From the NCBI GenBank assembly GCA_964474655.1, contig CAYYTU010000003.1, forward strand, positions 1-64,000: a DNA stretch of 64,000 bases, written 5' to 3'. Below, piece by piece: positions 44,470 through 53,902 of this stretch. Origin of the DNA: CAYYTU01 sp964474655 (GTDB lineage: Bacteria; Chloroflexota; Anaerolineae; B4-G1). Numbering within the stretch: position 1 is the stretch's first letter; every line of letters starts with the position of its first letter. Position numbers and translations under genes: made by a program. Under the pieces are notes generated by a model. That model was not told the DNA's origin, searched no databases, and saw only the letters and a list, made by a program, of their open reading frames with translations.

Positions 44470-44736
44470 TCAGGACAGGGTCAAGATCAACGTCCGCAAT
44501 ATCTGCTCCAAGACCGAAAGTAACAACAGAGCCACTATCGGGGTGAAATCGAGCCCGCCCATTGGGGGAATGAACTGACGCAGCGGCGCGAGTATGGGCT
44601 CGGTGATACGAATCAAAAATTGCATCACCGGATGATATGGGCTGATGCGAAACCAGGGCAACAGCGCCCGGGCCAGAATGGCAAATGAGTAAAGCGTAAA
44701 GACGATGTTAAGCAATGTAAGGATCGATTTGGTCAT
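44470..44736 (-). CDS. yggT: YggT family membrane protein
   Basis: An 88-aa protein with two helices. ALLPWFRISPYHPVMQFLIRITEPILAPLRQFIPPMGGLDFTPIVALLLL is the YggT signature. The ATG at 44736 has AGGAG 5 nt upstream; the longer frame lacks one. YggT proteins are linked to cell shape, chloroplast nucleoid distribution and osmotic tolerance in various organisms. Confidence 0.92.
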   Translation of the reverse strand: MTKSILTLLNIVFTLYSFAILARALLPWFRISPYHPVMQFLIRITEPILAPLRQFIPPMGGLDFTPIVALLLLSVLEQILRTLILTLS

Positions 44737-44803
44737 CACGTCTCCTGAAAAACCTGCTCGAAAGCCACACGTGCGGCAACGACAATCGGACTGCCTCGAA
44801 AGT

Positions 44804-45544
44804 TTATCCGCCCCGAGGGCCAAAAATGGCCCGGCCCACTCGAACGATGGTGGCCCCTTCTTCCACCGCGACTTCAAAGTCGTTGGTCATGCCCATTGAG
44901 AGATGAGGCCAGCTGTGATCGGAGAAATGCGCCCGCAATGCATCGCGCAATCCCCGCAGACTGGCGAAGAAGGGCCGCACATCCTCTGGATCGTCCAAGA
45001 ACGGCGGCATCGTCATCAACCCTTCGATGCTCAAGCCAGGCAGGTCCAATATCTGCTTGACCGCCTCAAAGAAGCGCTCACGCTTCTGTTCATCTTGTTC
45101 CCAGCCGTGAAGATCGAACCCGTACTTTGAACCTTCGCCGGAGACGTTACACTCTAGCAGGACGGGGATAGTGCGTTTCTCCTCCTGGACATAACGGCTC
45201 AGGCGGTGGGCGATCTTTAGGCGATCGATGGAATGGACATAATCGTAGTGCCCTACAACCAGTTTCGCCTTTCGGCTCTGGATGTGACCTATCATGTGCC
45301 ACGTCGGCTCCGGATCGGTCAAATAGGGCTGGAGGGTGTTGATCTTCCCCACCCCTTCGCGAACGCGATTCTCGCCGAAGTGACGTGCGCCAGCTTCGTA
45401 GGCATCCCGAATGACAGTCGCCGGAAAGGTCTTGGTCACCGCAACCAGCGTCACCGCGTCCGGCTCTCTCTGGGACCGTAACGCCGCCTCAGCGATCCGC
45501 TCTTCAACTTCCTTCAGGTTGTTTGCAATCTCAATATCGCTCAT
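44804..45544 (-). CDS. yggS: YggS family pyridoxal phosphate homeostasis protein
   Basis: A 246-aa alanine-racemase-fold protein. LVAVTKTFP holds the PLP lysine, followed by FGENRVREG, WHMIGHIQSRKAK, VLLECNVSGEGSKYGF, GLMTMPP and LSMGMTNDFEVAVEEGATIVRVGRAIFG. The family controls intracellular PLP and has no known catalytic reaction. The start overlaps the upstream stop (ATGA). Confidence 0.95.
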   Translation of the reverse strand: MSDIEIANNLKEVEERIAEAALRSQREPDAVTLVAVTKTFPATVIRDAYEAGARHFGENRVREGVGKINTLQPYLTDPEPTWHMIGHIQSRKAKLVVGHYDYVHSIDRLKIAHRLSRYVQEEKRTIPVLLECNVSGEGSKYGFDLHGWEQDEQKRERFFEAVKQILDLPGLSIEGLMTMPPFLDDPEDVRPFFASLRGLRDALRAHFSDHSWPHLSMGMTNDFEVAVEEGATIVRVGRAIFGPRGG

Positions 45545-46326
45545 TCTCGCAATCCTATCACTATGCCAAAACGCCCGGTGCGTCCATTTTCGGCCCGGTG
45601 AGAGAAGAACTCGTCTACCCGACACGAGGTGCAGAGGTGAGCATGATCAATTTCTCTCACGCCTGCAGCGCAGAGTTGGGCCTTGGCCGCGGCGGGCAGG
45701 TCAGCGTGCCAGCGACTGTTGACGCGATGTAACACCTCGGCCTCGGGAGGACAGGCCCGCGCGATTTCGTCTCCTACGTCTCGGCCTACCTCGTAGCAAC
45801 AGGGGCCAATCGTGGGGCCAATGCCGGCCCAAACGTCGCCAGACTCGGACCCCAGCCGAGTACACATCGTCCGCACGGCGGAGGGGATAACGCCAGCCAC
45901 GATACCGCGCCAACCGGCATGGACCAGGCCCACTACGCGCTGCACGGGATCGAAGATCATCACCGGGGTACAATCTCCAAAACGCATCATCAAGGGCACG
46001 CCGGGCTCGGCGGTCAACAAAGCATCAGTTGCAGGGCAGACCGTGCCGCGATGCCGACGCCCCACGATCACAGCACGGTCCTCGTGGACTTGATGGGGGC
46101 TGACGACCTGGCCTGGATGGAGGCCCAACGACTCCAACACCCGCCGGTGATTCTCCTGTACCGCGGCGAAATCGTCGCCGACGGTATGTCCAAGGTTAAG
46201 GGTGGCGTACGGTCCCTGGCTCACGCCTCCAATACGGGTCAACACAGCGTGGACGACGTCGGCGGCATCATCCAGCCGCTGGAAGTGGTAGGTGAGCAAG
46301 CCATCGATCCTCACACGATGGATCAT
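45541..46326 (-). CDS. yfiH: Polyphenol oxidase/purine nucleoside phosphorylase family (YfiH)
   Basis: A 261-aa protein. TRIGGVSQGPYATLNLG, SPHQVHEDRAVIV, ADALLTAEPGVPLMMRFGDCTPVMIFDP, GLVHAGWRGIVAGV, IGPTIGPCCYEVG and a C-terminal CTSCRVDEFFSHRAENGRTGRFG are the conserved blocks, including the Cys/His metal ligands. Members act as laccase-like or adenosine deaminase/phosphorylase enzymes and PgeF peptidoglycan editing factors. Both ends overlap neighbours by ATGA, indicating translational coupling. Confidence 0.93.
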   Translation of the reverse strand: MIHRVRIDGLLTYHFQRLDDAADVVHAVLTRIGGVSQGPYATLNLGHTVGDDFAAVQENHRRVLESLGLHPGQVVSPHQVHEDRAVIVGRRHRGTVCPATDALLTAEPGVPLMMRFGDCTPVMIFDPVQRVVGLVHAGWRGIVAGVIPSAVRTMCTRLGSESGDVWAGIGPTIGPCCYEVGRDVGDEIARACPPEAEVLHRVNSRWHADLPAAAKAQLCAAGVREIDHAHLCTSCRVDEFFSHRAENGRTGRFGIVIGLRE

Positions 46327-47093
46327 GTCCAGCCCAGCCGACGTTGCAGCGACGCTCTGACGTCGTCCATTGATTGCTGAACGTAGGGATAGGCCAGCCA
46401 AACCGTGGCCCCGCCGAACAGCGCGCCGGTGATGGTGCGGGCCAGAGGCGTCGTCTCGTGAGGCGGGAGGGAGATAGCGGGAAAGACGAGGGGCAGGATA
46501 TAAGAGAGCAGCTGATAGCCGCCGTCGATCCCCATCGGCACGAGGCCAATGCCGATATAAGCCCACCAGGGCAACGGCTTTACCTCCCACCCCAGCGAGC
46601 GCAAGATTCCAAACAGAAGGCCGGCCAAAAATATAGTGCCGTAGATAGCAAAATCCCGCTGACAGAAGGCCATCTTGTACCCCAGATTCGGGTTGCCGAC
46701 GAAGTCACCGGCCCACGGCCCATCCACGGCCTCCCCCGCCAGTTCCATTAACGCCGGTAGCCGATAGGACAATTTCTCTCCAAAGAGGAACCAGGAGCGT
46801 TGCGGGAGCTGATGACACAACGGTTTGTAGAGAGTGTAGATAAACGAGGCCGGCCCCTCGGCGCTCAGGTGCATCAAGACCGGAGCCAAGACTGGGAGGC
46901 CCGTGTAGAGGAACATCAGAGAATTGAACACAGCCAGCCAGCGCCCGGAAAGCCAGAAGATAAGCCGATCGAGGAAAGTGATGATACTCTGCAAGGCTCC
47001 TCGCTTGGAGCGACGGGAGGCCCGTTGACGGCGCCGGGCCTCTTCCAGTATCTCGACCGCGCTGGGTTGCTTGGGATTAGTCTCTTCATCCAT
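46323..47093 (-). CDS. DUF2085 membrane protein
   Basis: A 256-aa protein with about five helices. YKPLCHQLPQRSWFLFGE, KMAFCQRDFAIYGTIFLAGLLFG, GLVPMGIDGGYQL and ETTPLARTITGALFG match DUF2085, a family with conserved Cys/His (CHQ, CQRD) of unknown function, common in Chloroflexota and Deinococcota. The N-terminal about 40 residues are basic and probably cytoplasmic. Coupled to yfiH by an ATGA overlap. Confidence 0.88.
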   Translation of the reverse strand: MDEETNPKQPSAVEILEEARRRQRASRRSKRGALQSIITFLDRLIFWLSGRWLAVFNSLMFLYTGLPVLAPVLMHLSAEGPASFIYTLYKPLCHQLPQRSWFLFGEKLSYRLPALMELAGEAVDGPWAGDFVGNPNLGYKMAFCQRDFAIYGTIFLAGLLFGILRSLGWEVKPLPWWAYIGIGLVPMGIDGGYQLLSYILPLVFPAISLPPHETTPLARTITGALFGGATVWLAYPYVQQSMDDVRASLQRRLGWT

Positions 47094-47171
47094 AGTGACC
47101 TGGATTATACCACAAAGAGAGGCCCCGACAATGGATTACCCGCGCCGACGGAGCCGCAGCGCCTCACCGCC

Positions 47172-49751
47172 TCACCGCTCTTGGGCTTGCTGTTGCATTT
47201 CGTACAGCTTGTTGATCGCATCCAGGGGGGTCATCTCGGAGATATCGAGTGTGCGCAAAGTCTCCACCAGCGGATGTTCACCGGCGAACAAGACCGGCTG
47301 GTAGGGATCGGGGGTCTCGGTGCCGGGGCGGAACTCGCCGCTTTCCAGCTGCTCCAGCAGATCCTCGGCCCGATGGATGACGGGCTTGGGCACACCGGCC
47401 AGCTGCGCCACGTGGATGCCGTAGGAACGATCGGCACCCCCCGGCTCCACTTTGTGCAGGAAGACGATCTGCTTCCCCTCCTCCACGACCGCCAGGTTAT
47501 AGTTGCGCACCGCCGGCAGGTGCTCCGACATCTCCGTCAGCTCGTGGTAGTGCGTCGCAAAGAGCGTCCGCGCCCGCCGTTCGGGGTGGTTGTGGAGGTA
47601 TTCGACCACAGCCCAGGCGATAGAGAGCCCATCATAGGTGCTGGTACCGCGGCCTACCTCGTCCAAGATGAGCAAGCTGCGCGGCGTGGCGTGGTTCAGG
47701 ATGTTGGCCGTCTCGACCATCTCGACCATAAAGGTCGATTGCCCGAACGCGACCTCGTCCTGAGCGCCGATACGGGTGAAAATCCGATCCACGAGGCCGA
47801 TCCTGGCCTCTTGAGCCGGCACGAAGCTGCCGACCTGGGCCATCAGCGCGATCAGCGCCGCCTGACGAAGATAAACGCTCTTGCCGGCCATATTGGGCCC
47901 GGTGATGACCAAAATGCGCTCCTCGTCGTTCAGGTGCAAGTCGTTGGGCGTGAAAGGTTCGTCTTGTTGAATCTGCTCGACGACGGGGTGGCGCCCGTCG
48001 GTGATCTCCAACACGTCGTCGTCGGTCAGCTGGGGCCGGACGTAGCGGTTATGGACCGCAATCTCAGCCAGCGTCGAGGCAAGATCGACTCGCGCCAGCC
48101 CGTGCGCGGTCTTGAGCAAGGCCTCAGCCCGCGAGCCCACGCGCTGGCAGACCTCCTTAAAGAGCCGCCCTTCGATTTCAACCTGGCGTTCCTCAGCACT
48201 GAGGATCTTTGTCTCCACCTCCTTCAGCTCCGGGATGATGTAGCGTTCGGAGTTGGTCAGGGTCTGCTTGCGGGTGTAATCGTCGGGTACGGCGTCGATG
48301 TTCGCCTTGGTCACCTCGATATAGTAACCGTAGACCTTGTTGTGCCCCACCTTCAGGCTGTCGATGCCCGACCGTTCGCGCTCGCGCTTCTCCAGGCTGG
48401 TGAGCCATTCTCGCGCCTCGCGCACCGATTGGAGGAGATCGTCCAGCTCATCGGAGAAGCCCTGGCGGATGACGCCGCCCGACGACGTGTTGGCCGGCGG
48501 ATCGTCCACGATGGCCGAGGCGATGAAAGCGGCGGTGTCGGCACAAGGATCGAGGGAATCGGCAAATTGTGCCTCGCAAACCGGAGATGGCGAGAGCACG
48601 TCCAGCAAATCGGGAATGGCTTCCAGGGCCTTGCGAATGCCCACCAGATCGCGCGGATTGGCCGAGCCACCCAACACGCGGTTGGTCAGTCGCTCCAGGT
48701 CGGGGATATCCTTCAGCAGCTCGCGCGTTTTGCCGCGCAGGATCGTCTCCTCGTAGAAAGCCTCCACCCGATCCAGTCGCTCCTCCAGCGCGTCGCACTC
48801 CAGCAAGGGCTGCGTGAGCCGCGTCCGCAGGAGCCGGCCGCCCATCGGGGTGAGCGTCTCGTCCAGCACCCCCAGGAGCGAACCACGCTTCTGGCGATCC
48901 CGAATCGTTTCGGTCAGCTCCAGGTTGCGACGCGTATTCGCATCGAGCTGCATAAAGCCCATGGTCGAATAGGTGCTGAGCCCGATGATCTGGGGCAGGG
49001 CGCCCTTCTGGGTCTCGCGGAGGTACTGCAAAATGGCGCCGGCCGCCCGGATCGCCAGCGGCTTCCCCGCGCAGCCGAAGCCGTCCAACGCTGCCACCCG
49101 AAAATGATCAAGCAGGGTTTGACGGGCCGCGCCGAGCTCGAAGCGGTAAGACGGCAGAGGCGTGATGTGGACGCCCGGAGCTACGGTTTCAAACGAGCGA
49201 TCTGGGTCGTCCGCCTGGGTGTCGAGGGTAGGAACGAGGCACTCGCGCGGCTGCAGCCGGGCCAGCTCCTGATCGACCTCGGCGGCGGCGATTTGCGTGG
49301 TGGCGAACTCGCCGGTGGTGATGTCGACGTAAGCGATGCCAGCTCGATCCTCGTCACGGGCCACTGCGGCCAGGTAATTGGGCCGCTTCTCCTCCAGCAG
49401 CGCCGGCTCGACGACGGTGCCGGGCGTCACCACGCGCGATACCTCCCGCGCCACCAGCCCGCTGCTGGTCGTATCGTCCATCTGCTCGGCGATGGCAACG
49501 CGGTATCCCTTCTCGATCAACCGGGCGATATAGCCCTCGATGGCGTGATGGGGCACGCCGGCCATCGGAACGCGCTGATTCTTCGACACCGGGCGCGAGG
49601 TGAGGACGATATCGAGCTCACGAGCAGCGATCTCAGCGTCCTCATCGAAGGCCTCGTAGAAATCGCCCAGTCGGAAAAAGACGATAGCGTCTGGATGCTG
49701 CGACTTGATCTGCAAGTATTGTCGGCGAAGTGGGGTTACTTTAGTCATCAT
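47172..49751 (-). CDS. mutS: DNA mismatch repair protein MutS
   Basis: An 859-aa protein of full length. The mismatch-binding Phe-x-Glu is in FRLGDFYEAFDEDA (about residues 26-39). The ATPase part has VITGPNMAGKSVYLRQ (Walker A), LLILDEVGRGTSTYDGLSIAWAV (Walker B) and FATHYHELTE. It recognises mispaired bases and starts repair. No mutL gene is in the window. The start has two adjacent ATGs. Confidence 0.97.
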   Translation of the reverse strand: MMTKVTPLRRQYLQIKSQHPDAIVFFRLGDFYEAFDEDAEIAARELDIVLTSRPVSKNQRVPMAGVPHHAIEGYIARLIEKGYRVAIAEQMDDTTSSGLVAREVSRVVTPGTVVEPALLEEKRPNYLAAVARDEDRAGIAYVDITTGEFATTQIAAAEVDQELARLQPRECLVPTLDTQADDPDRSFETVAPGVHITPLPSYRFELGAARQTLLDHFRVAALDGFGCAGKPLAIRAAGAILQYLRETQKGALPQIIGLSTYSTMGFMQLDANTRRNLELTETIRDRQKRGSLLGVLDETLTPMGGRLLRTRLTQPLLECDALEERLDRVEAFYEETILRGKTRELLKDIPDLERLTNRVLGGSANPRDLVGIRKALEAIPDLLDVLSPSPVCEAQFADSLDPCADTAAFIASAIVDDPPANTSSGGVIRQGFSDELDDLLQSVREAREWLTSLEKRERERSGIDSLKVGHNKVYGYYIEVTKANIDAVPDDYTRKQTLTNSERYIIPELKEVETKILSAEERQVEIEGRLFKEVCQRVGSRAEALLKTAHGLARVDLASTLAEIAVHNRYVRPQLTDDDVLEITDGRHPVVEQIQQDEPFTPNDLHLNDEERILVITGPNMAGKSVYLRQAALIALMAQVGSFVPAQEARIGLVDRIFTRIGAQDEVAFGQSTFMVEMVETANILNHATPRSLLILDEVGRGTSTYDGLSIAWAVVEYLHNHPERRARTLFATHYHELTEMSEHLPAVRNYNLAVVEEGKQIVFLHKVEPGGADRSYGIHVAQLAGVPKPVIHRAEDLLEQLESGEFRPGTETPDPYQPVLFAGEHPLVETLRTLDISEMTPLDAINKLYEMQQQAQER

Positions 49752-49807
49752 ATCACGATATGGCTAAAACGGTTGATTGGATCCGCTCGTCGTTTCCGAG
49801 CGAACGT

Positions 49808-50602
49808 TCACGCATCCTCGCGCAACGCCAGGATTTCCGATGCGATCTCCTCAATCGGCTTGCCGGTCACTTCGATCACGGGCCACTGCTGACGCCGGAA
49901 AATGCCTTCTGCATACGCCACTTCCTGACGGACATGGCTCAGATCGACGTAGTCGCCGGTGGCCCCGCCCAGGTACTTATCCCGCGTCTCCCGCAGCTCC
50001 ACCAGGCGAGCGGGGTCGATGGTAAGCCCAAAGACGCGCCCCCGGGGCAGAGCGAGGAGAGGTTCCGGCAGCTTCCGCTCCAATATGACCGGCACGTTGG
50101 CCACGAGCCATTCCTTGAACGCCAGGTAGACGCTGAGCGGGGTCTTGAACGTGCGCGAGACGCCCACCAGAACAATTTCGGCCTGCGGCAGTTCATAAAC
50201 GCGGCGTCCATCGTCGTGATGGAGAGCGAATTCCATCGACTCGATGCGTCGGAAGTACTCCTCGTTCAGTTGTCGGAAGAGACCAGGCTTTTCGGCCGGC
50301 GAGACGGCAAGCTGTTGCGAAAGACGATCCAGGAGCGGGCCCAGTAGATCAATCGTTTCGACGTTGTGGGTCCGCCCAATCCGTACCATCGCATTGCGCA
50401 GGTCATCCAGCACCAGCGTATGGACGATGCACCCTCCCAGCTCGGCCGCTTCCTCCACCACCGCCTGCACGCGCTCTTCGGTGCGTACCTGGGGACGGCG
50501 CTCAACTCGCACCGCCGCATCGGCGAACTGAATCAGCGCTGCCTCCACAACCTGTTCCGCCGTGGCGCCGGTGCCGTCAGATACGACAAAGATATAGTAC
50601 AT
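49808..50602 (-). CDS. ppsR: Pyruvate,water dikinase/PPDK regulatory protein (DUF299)
   Basis: A 264-aa protein. FVVSDGTGATAEQVVEAALIQF, VHTLVLDDLR, DLLGPLLDRL and VLVGVSRTFKTPLSVYLA (P-loop-like; the usual SRTSKTP is SRTFKTP here) are the DUF299 motifs. These bifunctional enzymes use ADP to phosphorylate, and phosphate to dephosphorylate, a Thr of PEP synthase or PPDK. The target enzyme is not in the window. The start at 50602 has GGAAGAG upstream. It is divergent from the TolB-like gene. Confidence 0.93.
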   Translation of the reverse strand: MYYIFVVSDGTGATAEQVVEAALIQFADAAVRVERRPQVRTEERVQAVVEEAAELGGCIVHTLVLDDLRNAMVRIGRTHNVETIDLLGPLLDRLSQQLAVSPAEKPGLFRQLNEEYFRRIESMEFALHHDDGRRVYELPQAEIVLVGVSRTFKTPLSVYLAFKEWLVANVPVILERKLPEPLLALPRGRVFGLTIDPARLVELRETRDKYLGGATGDYVDLSHVRQEVAYAEGIFRRQQWPVIEVTGKPIEEIASEILALREDA

Positions 50603-50696
50603 AGCGTGCTCTTCCCAAAGATGAAAATATGTGGTCGGGAAAAAACGCAAGGCAGTCTCTTGCCTCGCGCCCGTAAGTATAGTCGATTGCGTAGGC

Positions 50697-50724
50697 TTGA
50701 CAAGCACTCTTTCCAACGTATACT
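50697..50724 (+). promoter_or_regulatory. Promoter giving a very short leader for the TolB-like gene
   Basis: TTGACA and TATACT separated by 16 bp. The -10 box ends 10 nt before the ATG at 50735, leaving a leader of about 4 nt, or about 16 nt if the ATG at 50747 (preceded by GAGGG) is used. Confidence 0.55.
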
Positions 50725-50734
50725 TACCAGCTAC

Positions 50735-52636
50735 ATGATCGAGGGAATGGAAGAGAGACAGGTCGCTGGGGATGAGACGGGGAACCAGGAACAACAAAAC
50801 GCGCCGAAGCGATTGTGGAAACGCGTGGCTCCCCTATGGCGCTGGCTGCTTCGACCTGACGAGGCAGAAGAGCCGCTCACGTTGCAACCGCGCAGCGTGC
50901 GCCTCCTGGTAATGCTGATCCTGGGCAATTTGGCGGTCTTGATAGCGCTTACTGTGGCGCTGTACCAGGCTGCTCAATCACCCCTCGCGCCCCCTTCGCA
51001 ACCCATGATCGCCACGCCCACGGCGGGGCCTTCTCCCACGCCCGGCCCCACGCCCACCCCGCTGGGCAGCGGCGGCGCCATCGCCTTCACACTCCGCCGA
51101 AACGGGAATGCCGATATCTATTCCCTTAACCAGGAGGCCAAGCAGCTGGTGCGATTGACCAATAACCCGGCAGAGGATCGTGATCCCGCCTGGTCGCCCG
51201 ATGGCAATTACATCGCTTTCGCATCCAATCGAGCCGGCAACTGGGATATCTACCTGCTGGATCTGGTCAGCGGCGCCTTGATTCGTCTGACCCACGCCCC
51301 AGATTTCGACGGCAATCCAACTTGGTCACCGGATGGGCGTTGGATCGCCTTCGAATCTTACCGCAGCGGCAACCTGGATATTTATATGATGAGCACTGAA
51401 GGCGAACAGCTGCAGCGCGTGACCACCGATCCAGCACCGGACTACGCCCCGGCCTGGGCGCCAGATGGAGAGGCCATCGCCTTTACCTCGTTTCGCGATG
51501 GGAACAAGGACATCCATCTGCGTTCGCTGGACGACGATAGCGAGGAAGCGATCAACATCACGAACAGCCCTGATCTGGACGAAGATGAGGCCGCCTGGTC
51601 GCCCGGCGGCACGCGCCTGGCTTACGTCAGCGGGCCACACGGCAACCCGTCGGTTCAGGTCACTGCCTTCAATTGGGAAACGATGGAAGCCGATCAATCT
51701 CAAACCGAGCTCTTCGGCACCGGCTCCTCGCCGGCGTGGGCCCCGGACGGCACCACCCTGATCTACAAACACACACGGGCCGGCCACAGCTATCTGGTGG
51801 CAGCCAGCACGACCGGCTGGGCCCTGTTTCACGAGGTTTACACCATCGAAGGCCCGATGGAGGATCTGGCCTGGACCGAGACGGCGCTGGCCCCTCGTGT
51901 TATTGATCGCGCGCAAAAGGAGGATACCACCACGGATCCGCCGTTCTTCGTGGAGGTGGTGAGGCCAACGCCAACCGCCGGTGCCCCTCACCAGCTGGTC
52001 GCTCTGCCGGACGTGGAGGTGGATAGCGGTGAAGCGCTCCTTTCCGACCGCGTCAACGAGAGTTTCAACGCGCTGCGGCAGCGCGTCATCGAAGAGGCAG
52101 GATGGGACTACCTGAGCGAGCTCAACAGCGCCTGGCGCCCGATTACCTACACACCGCCCTCGGGCCACTCGCGGCGCACCTGGGATATCTGCGGGCGAGC
52201 GGTGAGGTTGGATCAAGGGCCCTACGAAAGCGACAACCCCCAGGTCGAGTTGATACGCGAAGATATGGGCAACGTGACGTACTGGCAGGTCTTCATCCGC
52301 ACGGCCCAGCAGGACGGCAGTATGGGCGAGCCGCTGCGCGAAGTTCCCTGGGACCTTAACGCGCGCTACGACGGCGGGAGAGCCGAGGTAGAAGGAGGAG
52401 CCCCCAGAGAGAGCGTGCCATCCGGTTATTACATCGATTTCACCACCCTGGCCAGCGATTACGGATGGGATCGCGTGCCTTCCCTCTGGCGATGGCGCCA
52501 CTTCTGGCCGGACATCCGCTGGTGGACGTTCCAAAAGACGGGCGACCTGGACTGGTGGGAGTGCATGCTGGAAGTCTTCGAACCGGAGAAGATCGAACCC
52601 GTGTTTGGCCCGATACCCGGGCAGGATAGCGAGTGA
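50735..52636 (+). CDS. Membrane-anchored TolB-like beta-propeller protein
   Basis: A 633-aa protein. After a charged cytoplasmic N-terminus of about 60 residues there is one helix (about 63-84) and a Pro/Thr/Gly linker. Residues about 110-390 contain WD40-like (PD40) repeats: PAWSPDGNYIAFASNRAGNWDIY, PTWSPDGRWIAFESYRSGNLDIY, PAWAPDGEAIAFTSFRDGNKDIH. The C-terminal about 210 residues form an unidentified domain (SWRPITY/LSELNSAWRPI, TWDICGRAVRL), rich in Trp. Probably extracytoplasmic binding. Two start codons are possible (50735, 50747). Confidence 0.85.
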   Translation: MIEGMEERQVAGDETGNQEQQNAPKRLWKRVAPLWRWLLRPDEAEEPLTLQPRSVRLLVMLILGNLAVLIALTVALYQAAQSPLAPPSQPMIATPTAGPSPTPGPTPTPLGSGGAIAFTLRRNGNADIYSLNQEAKQLVRLTNNPAEDRDPAWSPDGNYIAFASNRAGNWDIYLLDLVSGALIRLTHAPDFDGNPTWSPDGRWIAFESYRSGNLDIYMMSTEGEQLQRVTTDPAPDYAPAWAPDGEAIAFTSFRDGNKDIHLRSLDDDSEEAINITNSPDLDEDEAAWSPGGTRLAYVSGPHGNPSVQVTAFNWETMEADQSQTELFGTGSSPAWAPDGTTLIYKHTRAGHSYLVAASTTGWALFHEVYTIEGPMEDLAWTETALAPRVIDRAQKEDTTTDPPFFVEVVRPTPTAGAPHQLVALPDVEVDSGEALLSDRVNESFNALRQRVIEEAGWDYLSELNSAWRPITYTPPSGHSRRTWDICGRAVRLDQGPYESDNPQVELIREDMGNVTYWQVFIRTAQQDGSMGEPLREVPWDLNARYDGGRAEVEGGAPRESVPSGYYIDFTTLASDYGWDRVPSLWRWRHFWPDIRWWTFQKTGDLDWWECMLEVFEPEKIEPVFGPIPGQDSE

Positions 52637-52637
52637 T

Positions 52638-53195
52638 ATGGCGCGTATTGTCGTCTTGACTGGTGAGCGTGGCATCGGAAAGAGCACGGTCTGCCGTGAG
52701 ACAGTCACCCTGGCCCAAGGGCAGCGGTATGTCTGCGGGGGGATCATCACCCTCACTCGTCCCGATGGCACGCGCGAGATGGTAAGCATCCGTGACCGAA
52801 GAACGCGCCGTCTGACGGTGGGACCAGATGCGGATTCAGCCATCGTGCAAGGACGTTTCCACTTCGACCCGGAAACGCTCGATTGGGCGAACGGTATACT
52901 GATCCATAGTGTGCCCTGCGATCTATTCGTGGTCGATGAGTTAGGCCCGCTGGAAGTAGAGCGCGAGGCAGGGCTAAGAAGCGCCATCAACGTATTGAGA
53001 AGCGAGGAATTCGCGCTGGCGATCGTCGTCGTTCGCCCCGAGCTGGTGGTATCAGCCCAAGTCCAGCTCCCCACCTCCGCCACGACCGTGCTCACCGTGA
53101 CGATTGAGTGCCGGGACAACTTGCCTTCCATTATGCTCAGGATGCTAAAGAGTGAGGTCCATCAAGAAGGCGGCAGCTTCTTGAGAAGAAAGTGA
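52638..53195 (+). CDS. THEP1-type nucleoside-triphosphatase
   Basis: A 185-aa protein. VVLTGERGIGKSTVCRE is the Walker A, VCGGIITL and CDLFVVDELGPLEVER (Walker B) follow, as in the NTPase_1/THEP1 family. Members hydrolyse NTPs in vitro; their cell role is unclear. It begins 1 bp after the TolB-like gene stops. The C-terminal part after about residue 130 is shorter than in some relatives. Confidence 0.88.
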   Translation: MARIVVLTGERGIGKSTVCRETVTLAQGQRYVCGGIITLTRPDGTREMVSIRDRRTRRLTVGPDADSAIVQGRFHFDPETLDWANGILIHSVPCDLFVVDELGPLEVEREAGLRSAINVLRSEEFALAIVVVRPELVVSAQVQLPTSATTVLTVTIECRDNLPSIMLRMLKSEVHQEGGSFLRRK

Positions 53196-53222
53196 ACCTC
53201 CAGTAACACCCATCAATTCAGC

Positions 53223-53888
53223 GTGAAATCCACGACCCAGGCCCTGCGAAAGATAGCACTATTCGACACCCTTCCCGATCACGCGCTCGCGCGAGTTGCC
53301 CAAACCGCCTCTCGCCACACCTACGCCCCCGATGAAATTATCATCGTCGAAGGGCTCCCCTGCAAGGCGGCCTATTTCATCGCCGAAGGAAAAGTCCGCG
53401 TCGTCCGCACGTCCGCCGAGGGAAGGGAGCAGGTACTGACACGCCTCGGCCCGGGTCAGAGCTTCAACACTGTGCCGCTCTTTCGCCCTGAGGGCGTCAA
53501 TCACGCCACGGTCCAGGCCATCGACGAGACCACGCTCTACGCCGTCGCGGGCAATGCCCTCCGCCGCTTAACGCGCGAATGCCCCGACCTGGCACTGGCT
53601 CTCCTGGGAGATTTCGCCGAGCGATTGGACCACCTGACGGACCTGGTGGAAGATTTGTCGCTGCGCACGGTGCGAGGTCGGCTGGCGCGCTTCCTGGTGA
53701 AACACGCGGAGGGAGGCGAGGTGCGACACCAATGGACACAGGCAGAGATAGCAGCTCGCCTTGGCACTGTACGAGAGATGATCGGACGGACGTTGCGGAG
53801 CTTCGCCGATGAGGGACTGATACGCATCGAACGTCAGCGCATCGAGCTGTTGGACCGCGAGGGGCTGGTCGCCGAAGTCCACGGCTAA
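53223..53888 (+). CDS. Crp/Fnr family regulator, paralogue 1 (CRP-type recognition helix)
   Basis: A 221-aa protein. Residues about 10-120 are a cyclic-nucleotide-binding-type beta domain; residues about 150-210 form the winged HTH (WTQAEIAARLGTVREMIGRTLRSFADEGLI). The recognition helix reads R-E-x-x-G-R, the set that in E. coli CRP reads GTGA half-sites. The FNR N-terminal Cys cluster is absent, so the effector is not an FNR-type iron-sulfur cluster. GTG start, weak ribosome binding site. Tandem paralogue 14 bp downstream. Confidence 0.92.
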   Translation: MKSTTQALRKIALFDTLPDHALARVAQTASRHTYAPDEIIIVEGLPCKAAYFIAEGKVRVVRTSAEGREQVLTRLGPGQSFNTVPLFRPEGVNHATVQAIDETTLYAVAGNALRRLTRECPDLALALLGDFAERLDHLTDLVEDLSLRTVRGRLARFLVKHAEGGEVRHQWTQAEIAARLGTVREMIGRTLRSFADEGLIRIERQRIELLDREGLVAEVHG

Positions 53889-53902
53889 CCAACGAGGAGG
53901 AT

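Noticed and set aside
46800..49892. A 1030-codon open frame on the plus strand
   Set aside because: It is antisense to mutS and DUF2085, whose proteins show clear conserved motifs. The translation has no recognisable domain and is typical of the complement of GC-rich genes.
51326..53131. A 601-codon open frame on the minus strand
   Set aside because: It lies opposite the TolB-like and THEP1-type genes, which have repeat and Walker motifs. No family features in the antisense frame.
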